A DNA stretch of 64,000 bases, taken from Asterias rubens (lineage: Eukaryota > Echinodermata > Asteroidea > Forcipulatida > Asteriidae). The notes beneath the pieces are model-generated. The model was not told where the DNA came from and did no database searches. It saw only the letters and a program-made list of their open reading frames with translations. Below, in pieces: positions 11,701 through 23,541 of this stretch; position 1 is the stretch's first letter; each line of letters starts with the position of its first letter. Made by a program: the position numbers and the translations under genes. The DNA lies in assembly GCF_902459465.1 (NCBI RefSeq), contig NC_047065.1, forward strand, positions 1,608,309-1,672,308, read 5' to 3'.

Positions 11701-12157
11701 TTTTAGAAAACTTCACTAATTTCATGGCTCAAAGCATTTCTTACGAAAGAAATATTTAACTAAGAGAAACATTTAAAAAAGAATTGATACATTTTTTTAA
11801 ATTATGAAACTGATTCATGATGCACCTAATTAGGAAACTCCTTCTCTTACTACATAGGCCCCCCCCCCCAAAGAAAAAAACATGTCTAGTGTCCTGACTT
11901 TTTGAAAAAAGGAAGAATAGAGGGTCTTTTTCTTCTTAAAAACTTGCCGCCTGACACATTTTTAAAAGACAAAAAGGAGGTGGCCTCTAAAAAGGAAGCG
12001 GGCAGGACACTAAACATATTTTATTTTTTGTTAGGCCGAAGTTACCATTCTGAAAGCCATATGGCATGTTATCTTCACCAAGCATTGCTAGGAACTGCCC
12101 CAGTGCCGCATTCTGCTGTGCTTCATCAACATTTATCACCTCTTGATTAGTCTCCAT
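5721..12157 (-). CDS. IRF-like protein A: IRF association domain without DNA-binding domain
   Basis: Seven coding exons on the minus strand (12157-12046, 10973-10888, 10193-10151, 9100-8924, 7568-7311, 7032-6804, 6195-5721) join in phase to a 459-residue protein. Residues about 227-448 form an IRF association domain of IRF5/6 type: ELLIRIRYRSQEV, NPHGCLVYY, GLLLQCDDYGNIYA, CRSKIFW, FTFAQSW, MVVNPVRAR and a final RLQIS (444-448) that fits the pLxIS phosphorylation motif. Residues 1-225 are low-complexity, acidic and Q/P-rich. There is no tryptophan-repeat DNA-binding domain. A TAA lies in frame 51 bases before the ATG, in the same exon (acceptor tgttttag), so an upstream domain cannot be spliced in through that acceptor. 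The protein ends 11 residues after RLQIS, without the C-terminal helix of IRF3/5. In the IRF family the IAD mediates dimerisation and co-activator binding; a regulatory role here is inference. The tandem paralogue is at 15402-18388. Confidence 0.85.
6310..6637. repeat. MITE fragment plus a complete GGGCCCAATTTCAT fold-back MITE in intron of IRF-like A
   Basis: Bases 6310-6392 match the end of the 'cagtggacactattgg' family (gggatacaccaagtgagaa). Bases 6395-6637 are a complete fold-back element: gggcccaatttcatagagctgctaagcac and its inverse at the right end, with inner arms ggattaccaaccaaatttcc and aattttgttggtaatcc. Confidence 0.8.
6660..6797. repeat. 'ttaggactagtcctaa' family MITE beside a splice donor
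   Basis: Arms with tcctaactttggactagacc and ccaaagttaggactagt pair with each other. Other copies are at 54818-55018 and 60464-60612. The right end lies only a few bases from the donor at 6798-6803 of IRF-like A. Confidence 0.65.
7620..8900. other. Intron of IRF-like A: MITE and three-copy tandem repeat
   Basis: 8399-8671 is a GGGCCC-related MITE (gggccaattttcattgagctgc ... gcagctctatgaaattgggcc). 8691-8836 holds three tandem copies of a 48-base unit (ctaggaatgatcatatagga tgggttcaatgcgtcctaac). A relic of the 'ttaggactagtcc' family follows at about 8840-8890. Nothing recognised at 7620-8395. Confidence 0.65.
9158..10036. repeat. Two tandemly placed 'cagtggacactattggtaatt' MITEs in intron of IRF-like A
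   Basis: A copy in minus orientation runs 9158-9528 (ggtaattgttgaagaccag to accaatagtgtccagtccc). A fragment follows at 9527-9580 and another near-complete copy at 9700-10036 that ends accaatagtgtccactgcc. The fragment at 9527-9580 looks like an earlier copy broken by sequence at 9580-9700. Confidence 0.75.
10285..10632 (-). repeat. Degenerate minisatellite in intron of IRF-like A
   Basis: The core tcctccagagaaatatttcc atctgaaag recurs about six times, at spacings of about 61, 45, 62, 62 and 48 bases. The short and long units differ by loss of a gattctaaatttcataccag segment. Confidence 0.75.
10645..10845 (-). repeat. tRNA-Leu-derived SINE, antisense
   Basis: The right end (ctctgctgaacagaaacaccagagcttgag) is the reverse complement of the tRNA-like head at 371-460. 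The body includes ggctttacgtcccatccgaaggac. Confidence 0.65.
11081..11310. repeat. Inverted pair of tRNA-derived SINE ends forming a fold-back
   Basis: The left arm (cgagctctgtgaaaaaaatc acaggtatattactcgggtgggattcgaac) and right arm (gttggaatcccacccgagtaataaacctgtgatttttttcacagagctcg) are inverted repeats of about 65-70 bases, with a 10-base insertion on the left. The centre holds a tRNA-like A box (ctcagtggtctagttggtgt) and B box (ggtcgtgggttggaatccc). A fragment of the same family is at 18178-18238. Confidence 0.75.
11883..12018. repeat. MITE with termini tagtgtcctgac / gggcaggacacta
   Basis: The left end tctagtgtcctgactttttg and the right end gcgggcaggacactaaacat are inverted. A shorter relative lies at 47848-47913 (gtttagcgtcctgactttt ... 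agcgggcagggacgctaaac). It sits about 22 bases past the donor of the first coding exon of IRF-like A. Confidence 0.7.
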
Positions 12158-12159
12158 CT

Positions 12160-12798
12160 TGTATTCAAAAACGACGATCCGTACACCAGGATAAAGGCAA
12201 CCAAAAGATTATCTAAAACAAGGAAGATAAACGTTCATTTCAGTTTTTTAAAATGTTATCATGACACAAAATCATGACACAAATTCTAGGAACACGAACT
12301 TAATCCTCATTCAATGTCTAATGAATCCTTTTTAACACTCAAAACACAAAAAGGACAAAAACTTACCAGATCCGGAGTCAAACAGTGACAATCAGCATTT
12401 GTAGTGGAGTAGTTGGGGACTGAATTACGGTAAGAATTTATATTTTTTAAACAATTTTTGAGATTGCGGAGTGGATTTTCTGTCGCCCCCAGGGTCAATT
12501 AATGAGAGTTCAAAGGACACAAAGAGCCTAATTTTGGCGAGATTAAAAAAGAAAGAAAAGAGATTTGCGCAAACAATATTAAAAGAACCAGAAAAAAAGC
12601 AGAATCGTTATTGTCGTAAGAGATGTCAACCTATGAGGTTATGGGAGACGAGAGCGGAACGAAACCTCATAGTTTTAGGAGTAGTACGAAGTGTTGGACC
12701 AGTTTGTCGTTTGCCACTCGAGAGAATCCCGTAACCCTCCGGCCTTGCGACTGTCGGGAGAAGGGTTACATTATCGCAACTAACCCTGAACCAACAAA
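12160..12798. promoter_or_regulatory. Presumed 5' region of IRF-like A
   Basis: The first coding exon probably begins at 12212 after an acceptor tgttttag on the minus strand. The upstream non-coding exon and promoter are not identified. Bases 12630-12780 are relatively GC-rich with small palindromes (aacctatgaggtt / aacctcatag). Confidence 0.3.
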
Positions 12799-12925
12799 TT
12801 AGTTTATCATATTATTTATTGTTATGTATGTTGTTGTTAAAACTTATTTTGACATTATCACTGATATAATGTCAAAATAAGTTTTAACAACAACATACAT
12901 AACAATAAATAATATGATAAACTAA
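12799..12925. repeat. Perfect 60-bp-arm AT-rich hairpin with 7-base loop
   Basis: The left arm 12799-12858 starts ttagtttatcatattattta and ends ttgacattat. The right arm 12866-12925 is its exact reverse complement over all 60 bases. The loop is cactgat. No other copy was seen in the window. Confidence 0.95.
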
Positions 12926-12999
12926 TCATTCATTCATTCAATTTTGAAATGATTTGGATAGACAACGGAGTTATAGATTTAAGATTATATTTATAAACT

Positions 13000-13860
13000 T
13001 ACAATTAACTAAAAACCTACTTCTCCAAAGTCCTCGTGAAAAGAGTTTCTGATAAAACAAATATGGTGATGACTTCAGTGTGTTTATCTGTGCCGCTACC
13101 TTTCATTTAGTTACTATTTTTGGGATTTTGGAATTCCCAGATTGCATCATTGAACAAAATAATGTTCAACATGTAACATGTAGTTCGATGTAACAATTAT
13201 GCTTATTTTTGTCAATAAAAACCAGATAAAACAACACTTATTTTTCTTAAATATTCTTTGGGATACTATTATCTTTCAATATCTAAAAAACTAATTAAAT
13301 TTGTATAATGTGATTGTCAATAAATATAAGCATGAACTACATCAAGCCAACACTGTGATAACAACGCCGTTGTTGCTTTTATTTTTAGCAGATGACGACA
13401 CCGATCATACGGGGAATACCCAAAACCTTAAAGGGCGCCCTCAATGCTGTCAAATCAATGCAACAAAGCAGTGTCGTCTGCATTACAAGGGTCAAAACAT
13501 TTTGTTTAACAGTCAATGATATATTTTTTCATTACGTGTTGTAGTATTATTGTGAAGCCAAATTGAACTCAATAAAGAACGAATTGAATACCAAGTGAAT
13601 ATGTCTCATGAGCGTTTTATTCTCCGGTTCTCGACCATCCTGCTATCCCATAATATGTCTCCCAACTTCTAGAGGTCACTCTAATTTGCATAGGTCTCAT
13701 TTGCATAGCACAGTAAACAATGCATGTAATGCATACATGTACATGTAATATCAGGACACTACACGTGTTATATAATGAAGATGATATCGCTGATAATGAA
13801 GGTTTTTTATTGTCAACTGAATGATCAACGGTAATTATTGTGATGAATAATCCATACCAT
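13000..13860. other. Intergenic DNA between the IRF-like paralogues, no gene seen
   Basis: AT-rich sequence without a supported exon. An open frame at 13301-13519 has no splice or homology support. Confidence 0.35.
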
Positions 13861-13867
13861 TCTGATT

Positions 13868-14203
<336 letters not shown>

Positions 14204-14474
14204 CTAAACTAATTCAATAATTGTGAGAATAATAATAGATAAAACCAATGATAAAAATGTTCAACACAAAATAACAAATCCTCAAAAAATTCCCTCTCAA
14301 AGATGAAATTCCAGGCTTGGAAATTTATTGATATTCCTAAACCGTTGACAAGTTTCCTTATAAATTAGAAAAACTACCTCTGTTATAAATGGGAAAATAA
14401 ATAAGAACAACTTGTGCTAACTTCAGATACATAAAGTGGTTAAAAAATAATGATTTCTCTGATAAACCATTTCA

Positions 14475-14835
14475 GTATTGGTAATTGTCAAGGACCAGTG
14501 TTCTCACTTGTGTATCCCATCATAAGCATAAAATAACAAGCCTGTGAAAATTTGGGCTCAATTGGTCATCCAAGTTGCGAGAAAATGATGAAAGAAAAAA
14601 CAACCTTGTTGGACGAATTTTGTGTTTACAGACAATAATAACAGTCTTCTAGCTAGAAGTCTTTTAATATTTTAGTGAGAAACTATCTCTTTCGCAAAAA
14701 CTACGTTACTTCAGAGGGAGTTGTTTCCCACAATTTCTTATACTATCAACAGCTCTCCAATGCTCGTTACCAAGTCAGTTTTTAAGTTAATGGTTGTTTC
14801 GAGTAATTACCAAATGTGTACCTTCCCTGTAAAGG
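14475..14835. repeat. 'cagtggacactattggtaatt' family MITE, diverged
   Basis: Family landmarks are ggtaattgtcaaggaccagtg, agttgcgagaaaatgatgaaag, cttcagagggagttgtttccc and gagtaattaccaa. Confidence 0.7.
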
Positions 14836-15385
14836 AGGGCCGTTTTATGTGTACAATTTTGCATTTTAGCAATTTTGTTATTTACAACATGAATTGGAAA
14901 ATGTTTACTTTTATTTTGCACACAGACATATTACATATTTTGCCGATACACAATACAAGCAGAAGTAAGAAAGAACAATATTTACAATCTCATACATGAG
15001 AAGCATTCATACACATTGGCATAACCGGATTTGTTTAAAATATTTTTTGTTGTGGGGGGGGGGGGCTATTTAATGTATTGAAACAAATGACTAATTGTGT
15101 TTGTCCATTAAATGCACCATTTTAGATTCCACGCAAACCTGAAAGCATTAATAACAGTTTTAAAATATATGGCCTTTCATGCAAGAGAAATCTTTTCTGA
15201 TACTTTTTCTCTACAAGAATTTGTACAAATGATGCTGTTTTAAAAGGGAATATGTACAAAAAGGTTCTTACAATGCACAAAACATTTTGCTCTGCTCTGC
15301 TATGAGGGAAATCGTTCAGCGATTCTATTCTTGTGATGATCACTATTAGAAGCACTTTGAGCGCTTTATAATTTTGTTGTTATTA

Positions 15386-15391
15386 TTTATT
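15386..15391 (-). terminator. Possible poly(A) signal of IRF-like B
   Basis: AATAAA on the minus strand, about 11 bases past the stop at 15402. It is very close to the stop and lies in AT-rich sequence, so a more distal site is equally possible. Confidence 0.3.
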
Positions 15392-15401
15392 ATTATTCTA
15401 A

Positions 15402-18388
15402 TCACAACTGACTTGGAAGACTCTTCGAAAGCTGAATTCTGTAATCACTAACGGGATATGAAATATGCTGGTCGTCATTTCCCCAGCGATGTTGCATCCT
15501 TGGGCGAACAGGATTCACGATCATCGACGTCAAGCAGTAGCTGAGGGCACCCTCATTAGGGTTCCACGGCTGGGCAAATGTGAAATAAATAGCAGGGCTG
15601 ATCGGTGAGATGTGGTTGTTGGGTAGGAGTCCTGCTGGTTCATTTCTAAACGTGGGTTTGTTGACAATGAAGTGCTTTAGCCTTTGCTCGAACATCTCGT
15701 TATCAAAGACCATGACTTCGCTGTTCCTCTCTAGTTTGTACGGAACAAAGTCATCCATTCTCCCTTCAGCGATCGGTCCTTTCTCTGTACTCCACCAGAA
15801 AACTTTACTTTGACAATGTCGAGTCGCATAAACATTTCCCATATCATCACATCGAAGATACAGGCTGAAAATGACAAGAAAGAAAAAGCAAACCCTTCAT
15901 ATTTCATTTGTCCTTTTTCTTGTGAAGCCAAGGACTCTCAGAAAAGTGAACTTAATCACTGTACTAGCCAAGAACCCAATGGAGAGAAGACAATGAAGGG
16001 AATATCAGTTTTATATGTGGGAGGAGAACCCCAGGAACTATCCTAAGGAAAACCCATGCACTCAGGTAGGGACTGAAAACCCAATCTACATGGTGCCCCC
16101 GGTGAGTTTCGACGCGGGTCCTGGAGGTGAAAGGCGACCCTTGTACAAAATCAGATCTACCTACCCATTTTCTAGAGCTTTCAGAATTTGCATGGTGCAC
16201 TTGAACTGAACATCTGTCATTCTTTTCTTCACATTGACTGCAATGCCTGGGAACTCCACTCTTGTAGGCACAGCCTCTCCCGAGTCAAACTGCGAAGGTT
16301 TATTATGGTAGACGAGGCAGCCATTTGGGTTATTGACATATTCTCTGACCACCTCTTGAGAACGATAGCGTAGCCGAATCAACAGCTCCTTTCTTGAAAG
16401 TTGTTCAAGTGTCAGTGCCGGTGTCTTTTCTCTTGATGCATTCCTTGTTTCTGGAGAATTCAGAGCCACCTCAGCGATATTGCCTGTTGAAGAAGTTGGT
16501 AGCAGCAGCGAGTCTTTCCTAAGGGATCCCTGATTGGTAAAACTCGGCTCAGGAACAATCCCTGAAATCATTGCAAACGGATTCCCAACTGGAACTGTTG
16601 GAGCAATATCTTGAGAAAAAAATTGATAACAAGAACAGTTTCACAATCTTGAACAATGAAAATGTGCGCAAGTGTACACACAACTCATTTGTTTTAACGA
16701 GTGAAAGGTCTTCCTTTGACTTCATTGAGGGCGCTATTTAGGCTTTTGATGACATATGCTAGGGGTCTGTTTAAAATAGTTAGACAAACAACACTGTAAT
16801 GTTTGTTTTAAAAACCTTACCATAGCTATCAGAAGGTGATAGTCGAGCATTGTCCATCCATAGACTTGTACCAGTCTCCATCGGCGATTCATTCTGATTG
16901 ATCTGTCCAAAGACATCATTGATGAAGTCTAGATCTAGTGTGGAAAAACAGAGACTATTTCAAGTTTATCTTAAATCTTGTACCATTGAGAAACAAGAGT
17001 GTTGAATTGTTGACATGTTGACATTATGGTATCACACTGGAAACAACAATATTTCTTTATTGTCAAATTCACAGTATTTTGGACTAAGTCCAGGGGCCAA
17101 TTTCATAGAGCTGCTTAAGCAAAACAAAACATGCTAAGCACAACAAAATTATGCTCACCAGGATAAGGTTACCAGCCAAACTACCATGTCACATGTACCA
17201 TTTGTGATTGGTATCCACTCATCTCTGCTTAGCGGAGATGTGTTTTTAAGCAGTTCAATGAAATTGGGCCCAGGGCTCATCCACAATGGTATGAGACATG
17301 GGTCTAGGACTCGGACTCGTTCCCAACTAACTCAAAGTTTTACTAAAAGACATCAGACTCGACTTTTATGACTCCGACTTCATACTTATTTAATTTATCC
17401 CCCCCCCCAAAAAAAAATTCTCAGAATATCATGCTAAACCCATAACTTCAATGCTTATTCTTAATTTGAGAGGAACCAAAATATTTCAATGCAAGTTGAT
17501 ACCGAGAAGTATATTCACCAACCTAGCATTGGTAGCGTCTGTTCTTGTCCATTCTCGTTAGGAATCTGTCCGGAGAAAATACAAACAAATGAATGGCCTG
17601 ATGACCAAGGCTGGGGCTTCCTTGAAGACAATGACAATTAATTAAATTATACCTGTTCATGTTGGTTGTATTTCTTTAGCCTTCAAGAAAGACTCTGCTA
17701 CTGCTAGGGTTGAAACCTCATTTAATTACATCAACAAAAAATTGTAGCTTTCAAATTTTTTTGAACTTACCGTGGGCAAAAGCATCTGGTCAAAATCATC
17801 ATCAGGGACACCATAGGAGGATGAAAGTCCCACTGGTTCTTCAAAAGGCAATTTGAAGAAAAAAAGAAATTTAAACTTGGGTGCAAGTAAAGGGCAAGGC
17901 AAAGGCAAGGGCAAGTGCAAGTAAAGGGCAAGGCAAGTGCAAGGGCAACGACTGATTATAATAAAACAGCAATGTAGCTGCTCAACATTGCACCACATTT
18001 TTAAGTTAAAGTTAAAAGCTCCATCAAGCTAACTGCATTTTACTCATTTAAAAAATACAGCACCTCAGCAATTCGTATTTTTGATGGAAGCTTTCTACCA
18101 TCATTATCTTCAAATCGTGTAAGTTTAAAGTGTAAATGTGTGGATATTGGATTTTGTGTCCTACAAAAAATAAACAGAGTTCTGTGAAGAAAACAAATTA
18201 CACAAGCAAATGACTCGGGTGGGATTCGAACCAAAATGTCTTGGCTTACCTGTTATGCTCCTCATAATAGGAGGCAACCCAAGGTCATCCAGCATCTCAT
18301 GTTGCTTGTCGAGCAAACCTTGAAGAGAGTTCGTTGCTAGACTAGTTGGAAACATGTTCACTGGGGAAATGTTCACCCTTGCAGGCAT
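15402..18388 (-). CDS. IRF-like protein B: second IAD-only paralogue
   Basis: Six coding exons (18388-18250, 17838-17771, 17565-17523, 16934-16821, 16609-16165, 15864-15402) join in phase to 423 residues. The IAD covers about residues 194-416: KELLIRLRYRSQEV, NPNGCLVYH, GLYLRCDDMGNVYA, CQSKVFW, YFTFAQPW and MIVNPVRPR. It closely matches IRF-like A, including exon phases, a shared 43-bp exon and the motif VPVGNPFAMISGIVP (A: VPVQNPSAMISGVVP). The region encoded by two exons in A is one exon in B. The pLxIS position reads RIQLS (412-416), so the consensus is altered. With the predicted non-coding exon ending at 18985 spliced to the acceptor at 18395, a TGA lies in frame 60 bases before the ATG, so no DNA-binding domain can be joined by that route. 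Function is inferred only from the family. Confidence 0.85.
15990..16130 (-). repeat. SINE-like repeat in intron of IRF-like B
   Basis: The segment gaaaacccatgcactcaggt agggactga recurs at 29797-29935 and, in the other orientation, at 46770-46925, where a degenerate tRNA-like B box precedes it. Confidence 0.6.
17093..17272. repeat. GGGCCCAATTTCAT-family MITE in intron of IRF-like B
   Basis: It runs from ggggccaatttcatagagctgc to aagcagttcaatgaaattgggcccag, with the internal core ggtaaggttaccagccaaac typical of the family. Confidence 0.75.
17865..18240. repeat. Intronic simple repeat, half fold-back element and SINE fragment
   Basis: 17880-17950 is a run of ggcaag/tgcaag units. 18030-18165 matches one arm of the fold-back element at 22139-22449 (acagcacctcagcaattcgt ... 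ggaagctttctaccatcattatcttcaaa). 18178-18238 is a SINE fragment (tactcgggtgggattcgaacc family). Confidence 0.6.
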
Positions 18389-18984
18389 TGAAGGCTAAAA
18401 ACCAACTGGTGTACAAAAAAGAAAAGTTTTAGTCCATAAATCACTGAGTTCTACTTACCAATTCAAATTGTCCTGCAATTTTATCTTACATTCTATGCAC
18501 AATCTTTGTCTCCAATGACAATGAAATTATAGACTTGTGGACAAGTTGTTTTTAAAATGTTTGTCGTGATGGTAGCGTTCCGACTTTTTACTCGATTTAC
18601 TTGTGACAGTGGCAATGTTCTCAGAAGATAGTTACAATAATCGGAGCTTTAAAATTATTGTGCCACTTCACAAGACTGCTTTCCCCCGCGAGACTAATGC
18701 ATCGCAACTATTGAGAGCAGTCATAAGCCAGCAGACTCGTATGAGGGCAGTGATTTTGCGAGAGCAGTCTTTGATCGCTGAAAGCTAGCTACTGAGTGTA
18801 ATTTTACAGTAAAACAACAACACAATCTTAAAGATTGATATTATAAATAGAATAAAATAAAAATAAAAAGTAATACAAATGATTTTTCATTCACTGATAA
18901 CTATGGAAAATGTTGATCGAGCAAGATGAATGTGATGATGAATTATTGAAGTATTTTACAAAAAGAATCATGACATAAACTTAC

Positions 18985-19060
18985 CCACACCCAGCAACTG
19001 CCCAGTGGAAAACGGAAGAGACGTAAATTTGTGAATCAGTGTAGCGCTAGAGCAGGTGAA
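18985..19060 (-). other. Predicted 5' UTR exon of IRF-like B
   Basis: A donor GTAAGT at 18979-18984 (minus strand) follows ..ctgggtgtgg. Splicing to the acceptor tttttag before 18394 places a TGA in frame upstream of the ATG. The upper end is not determined. Confidence 0.45.
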
Positions 19061-20500
19061 AACAGTAATTTATAGAGAAAAAAACACTGAGTGAATCGAC
19101 GATATAATGATAGAGCTAGAGAATTCTGCATGGCATGTGCTAGCGCAGCAGTTAGAATGAATGTGGTCTGAGTGTAGGATTTGTAAATAAGGAAATGACT
19201 CACTGTGTTAAAAACAAGTGTTTCGTAATGTTGGCATTTGGAACCAAAAATCCTGCATACTTCACCCACTACACTACCTCCATGCTCCGCTTAGCTGTTT
19301 GCAACATTCATAACGTAATCTCGCAGGCGGGGGAAACACAACGATGACACATCACACCAGAGCGGATGTTATTTTGGGAGTCAGAGAAAAGCTTGAGCGT
19401 CAAAAGCGGGTAACGTGTAGTTCATGCATTTGTTGTTTTGTGGTTTTATTTAATTTTTGAACAAAAAATGTATCTTCTTGTCTTACAGTTATAAATTCAG
19501 GGTAGCAACATAGTTGTTGATGTTCAGAATATTGCTGAAAGTGTGCAATTTATTGCAACTTTGTTGTTGTTATTGTCTGTCACCAACTACATAGTACTTA
19601 AAATTCTGTTTTTAGTATTAGGCAACGTCTTCCGGGATTCCCCCTTTCTGAGTGTTTTGAAGAGGGCGCCCTCTAATGTGTTGACTTCTAGAAAAACATC
19701 AAGGGTACAGAGAGAGGTATCGAATTCGAGGAATTTGTTCTTCTTCATGAATTCCATTCTATCAGTATATTTCAGTGGGATCAGCGCTGGAACTGACAAA
19801 CTGCAGTAAAAACTTAATCTTGAGGAAGTGTGTTTTTGAATTGAAGCCAAACTTTGAAGTTAGAATACTCAATTGAATTAACTATAAAAGAAAAGGTGTA
19901 AAGCAATTGTTTGAGCCTAGTTGTTACCCTGAACCTAACTTCAATAAAAAAGTTTTGTACATGCGAAGGTTTTACCTCTGATTGGCTAACACCTGTTTCA
20001 GACAGACGCTCTAGAGTCGGGCCGAACCAAATTCTGAATTAAGAACATGACAAGTTCGACGTCTCAAACAGTTAGGAGCGACTGGATGTGCTAGAAGTCA
20101 AAAGATCGACTGTTTCAGACGTCGATCTTGTCATGAGCCAAGCCTTATGTAAATGTTATGTTCAGTTTGCCTGTTTAAAACCAAAATTTAATTGGGTCGA
20201 CCCAGAGTCGCCCCTAATCTATTTGGTTTGGAGCGACTCTGGAGCACCTGTCTCAAACAGGTGTAATATGCTTCTGGAAACTTTCTGAACTTCGACCTCA
20301 ACTTGGGACAAAAAGAAGTAAATGGTAGACTTGATGGACAAGCAAAACGGCTCTCTCACAACTACCTAGCTAGTTTAGACCATAGTCGTAAGAGCATAGT
20401 CTTGCGAGATAGTTGTGAGAGCGGTTTCATCACCTGAAAGATATTCAACAACTTGTCCACAAGTCTAAAGGTTAAGTAGAGTTTGTTAACACCCCAAGAA
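19061..20500. other. Promoter side of IRF-like B, with fold-back elements
   Basis: No gene is supported. 19988-20270 is a MITE with termini acacctgtttcagacag / ctgtctcaaacaggtgt and gtcgaccc interior blocks. 20345-20425 is a small hairpin with arms ctctcacaactacct / agatagttgtgagag. Confidence 0.55.
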
Positions 20501-22138
20501 AAAAACCCACCATGAGACATCACAAACTTTAATTATGAAGAAAAACATACCCAGTAGTACAGTCAAAGTAAAGTTGAATTCGTTATTTTATTTCAAAGCA
20601 CCAACATACTCTCTTACTTGGTACAAAAATTCATAATCAACGGTATAAAAAATGAACAATTTATACAATATCAAAAATGAGGACAAACTTATTAACATAA
20701 TTAATTAAAATTAAGTTAAGGGAAAAGTATAATCCCTCACTTAAAATTTTGTCTAAATAACAAAATATCACACCACTTGCATTATCATAAAATAAAACAC
20801 CTTTCAATGATTCTGAACTCAAATTATGAAGATTAATATCAAGTTTAAAATTGAGAAATTGCAAAATATTTCACATAAACATTGTTAAAACAATTAAAAA
20901 GAAAAACAATACGAGAAATAAAAATAAATATACAGGTTTTCTACTCTAAGTCCAAGGTGATTTTTGCCAAGTCCATTATGGTCAAACTTTGTCAAAATAA
21001 CACTTTTTGAGAAGATATTCGAGAAAAAAAAAAAACCTGCACTCATGTGAATAAACAGAGCCCTGGCTCGAAATATTTAGCATCTACAATTAACCATTAT
21101 TAATCAGTAATAAAAGCCCGGTTCATACTTCCTACGAATGCAATATGAACTTTGACATCAGATCAGAGGGCCGTTTTTGCAGCGAATGTTTCACATGAGT
21201 TCAGCACAAGTCAACTGATGCAAATTATTTGTTGAGAATTTGTTTTGTCCAAATTTGTATGGCGTTCGCAGGAAATGTGAAGCGGGTTTAAGAAAGCAAA
21301 CTTCTTTATAACTGTCCCTTTGCATTGTGTTTCCCTGGCAACATAAATACTTTACACTGTACAGATAGTTCCACACTAGAAATAGTCTTTGAGTTCTTTT
21401 ATAAAGACCTATACAGTACACCTTTATTTAAAAAAAAAACACCCCCAAAAACAAAACGTCAACAATCTTGTTTCAAATCAATCGACCAAAAAATAATAAT
21501 AATAATACTAATTTTCAAGTCCAGAAATAAGTGATTTGGGGAGAAATGGTGAACTTGATTTTAATGCAGGCATTATATTTGGTCTTTGAAAAAAAGAATT
21601 GAAAATTTAATTGATTACAAGTGTTGACCTACATGTACGTACATATGGTGCAAGCCTTAGAATACTTTTCATGATATTTAATCCAAAATTTTCTGATTTT
21701 TCCCAAGGGCAAAAATAAAATAAAATTGGAGTACGAAAAATATCATGCCTGTTTGATCTCTTTCTTTCAGCATATTACATTCTTTTTAAACAATTAAAAA
21801 TTCTAAGTACTTTAAAATTTAATTCAATATTTTGAACTGTTTCTTGTAGAGTACCCCTGAAGTCTTTTGACACTGGGTTAAATATTTAAGTGCTGATCAA
21901 TTACAGAGAAGGCACAAATGTTTTTTCGTTAGATACAATTTCATAGCAAAACTTTACAGACCCTTTGAATTATGACGCCACTAGCTCAAACACTGCCCTC
22001 ACCGAGGTTAAAGGAAGACTTATCATTGGTTGAGAGTTGTGCAGTGTCAATCTCATAACTTTCTTTAAAAACACATTCATTATAATCAGCTTCAAATTCT
22101 TATTTTTTAAGTAAACAAATTCTAATCATTCGTTTTTA

Positions 22139-22449
22139 AAGGGTCTATGTACTTTTTCCTTACATAAAACACAATGTCCACAGATTTACATTAAACTGAC
22201 ACAGTTTGAAGATTATGATAGTAGAAAGCTTCCCTTGAAATTTTACTTTCTGAGGTGCTGTATTTTTGAGAAATGAGTAAAACAAATAATTTTCGTCTCA
22301 GTTTTAGCATGTAAAATGTTTTACCCATTTCTCAAAAACTACAGAACCTCAGTTCGTAATATTTGAAGGGAAGCTTTCCACTATCCTTATCTTCAAACCC
22401 TGTGAGTTTAATGTAAATCTGTGTACATTTTGAAAAAGTACCCAAATCC
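22139..22449. repeat. Fold-back MITE with arms of about 140 bp
   Basis: The left arm (cacagatttacattaaactg, gaagcttcccttgaaattttac, gagaaatgagtaaaac) pairs with the right arm (gttttacccatttctcaaaaac ... gtttaatgtaaatctgtgta). Half copies are at 18030-18165, 35340-35450 and 58245-58345. Confidence 0.8.
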
Positions 22450-23525
22450 TAGAGCATTCACAACTAAAGGGAAAACAGAAATCAACAATTCTCAACCTTT
22501 TTCCATTTTCTTACCGTCATGTCCGCCGAGAAACATTAGCATTTAAAACCAAAACTCTAATAGAAACTTTCTGTACAACACGACAATAAATATATATATT
22601 ACACACAGCATTAACGTATACGTGTACATAAAAAGATTAGTGCATTAATACTTAAATACCTCAGTCATCAACGCTCTTAGTGAATGAGTTGCCTGAACTT
22701 TAAAAGCGCCTTGGAAAGAATTAAATAGTCTGGAAATTTGGAATGTAAAATTATTAAATAATGTTATAGTTTCAGGGGAAAAGAAAATGTTCGGGCAGAG
22801 CTTGAGCTTCATTTAAGATAACATTAAAAAAATCAAACAAAATCTCAAACAAAATGGATGGCTGTATGTGGATACCCTGTCACACCATCATGTATCACAA
22901 ATAACAAATAAAAAATCCTAAAAAAAGTCCTGTATTTTTCTGTTTTTTTTTTTTAACAACTGTCCCAAATCCTCCAAAATCCCATTCCGGAAGTTGTCTG
23001 ACTTTGTAGGATTCAGAACAATAAGTCAAATAAAAATTGCTCATCATTGGAATAAACAGACCCTATCTTATTAAAGTTGAAACAAATTGGGCATTGAGTT
23101 ACCAAAGACCGGTGGATTTCGGAGGGCTTGAGAGGGTCTTAAGCCAAACATACTGGGGTTTAGAAATACAACTGGAAAAACTTAATTTTACCGATAAATA
23201 CTGGCACTTATAATCATTTTCAGAACTTGAATAGAAATAACCCATTGTAGTTCAATGCAGTTTTAAAAACTGATGCAGATAGTCTGGTCCCGTTTTACAA
23301 TATTATAATTTGTATTGTAGCATTGTTGATGGGAATATGGGGAACCTGACTAAGATATCTTCAAAATAGTTTATATTAAATTAAATAAATTTGTCAACTG
23401 GTGCAACTCCTTCAGCCTGTTATTGCAAACATGGTTTGCTTTAAGAAATTCAGTATTTACAATTATCACACGTACATTTAAAATGGTTTGATATATTATT
23501 TGGAAGCTACAGATATTATATTCAA

Positions 23526-23541
23526 CCACAAGAGGGCGCTA
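23526..23541 (+). promoter_or_regulatory. CTCF-like motif
   Basis: CCACAAGAGGGCGCTA closely resembles the bilaterian CTCF core (CCASYAGRKGGCR). It lies between the IRF-like pair and cyclin E. A single motif match is weak evidence for binding. Confidence 0.25.
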
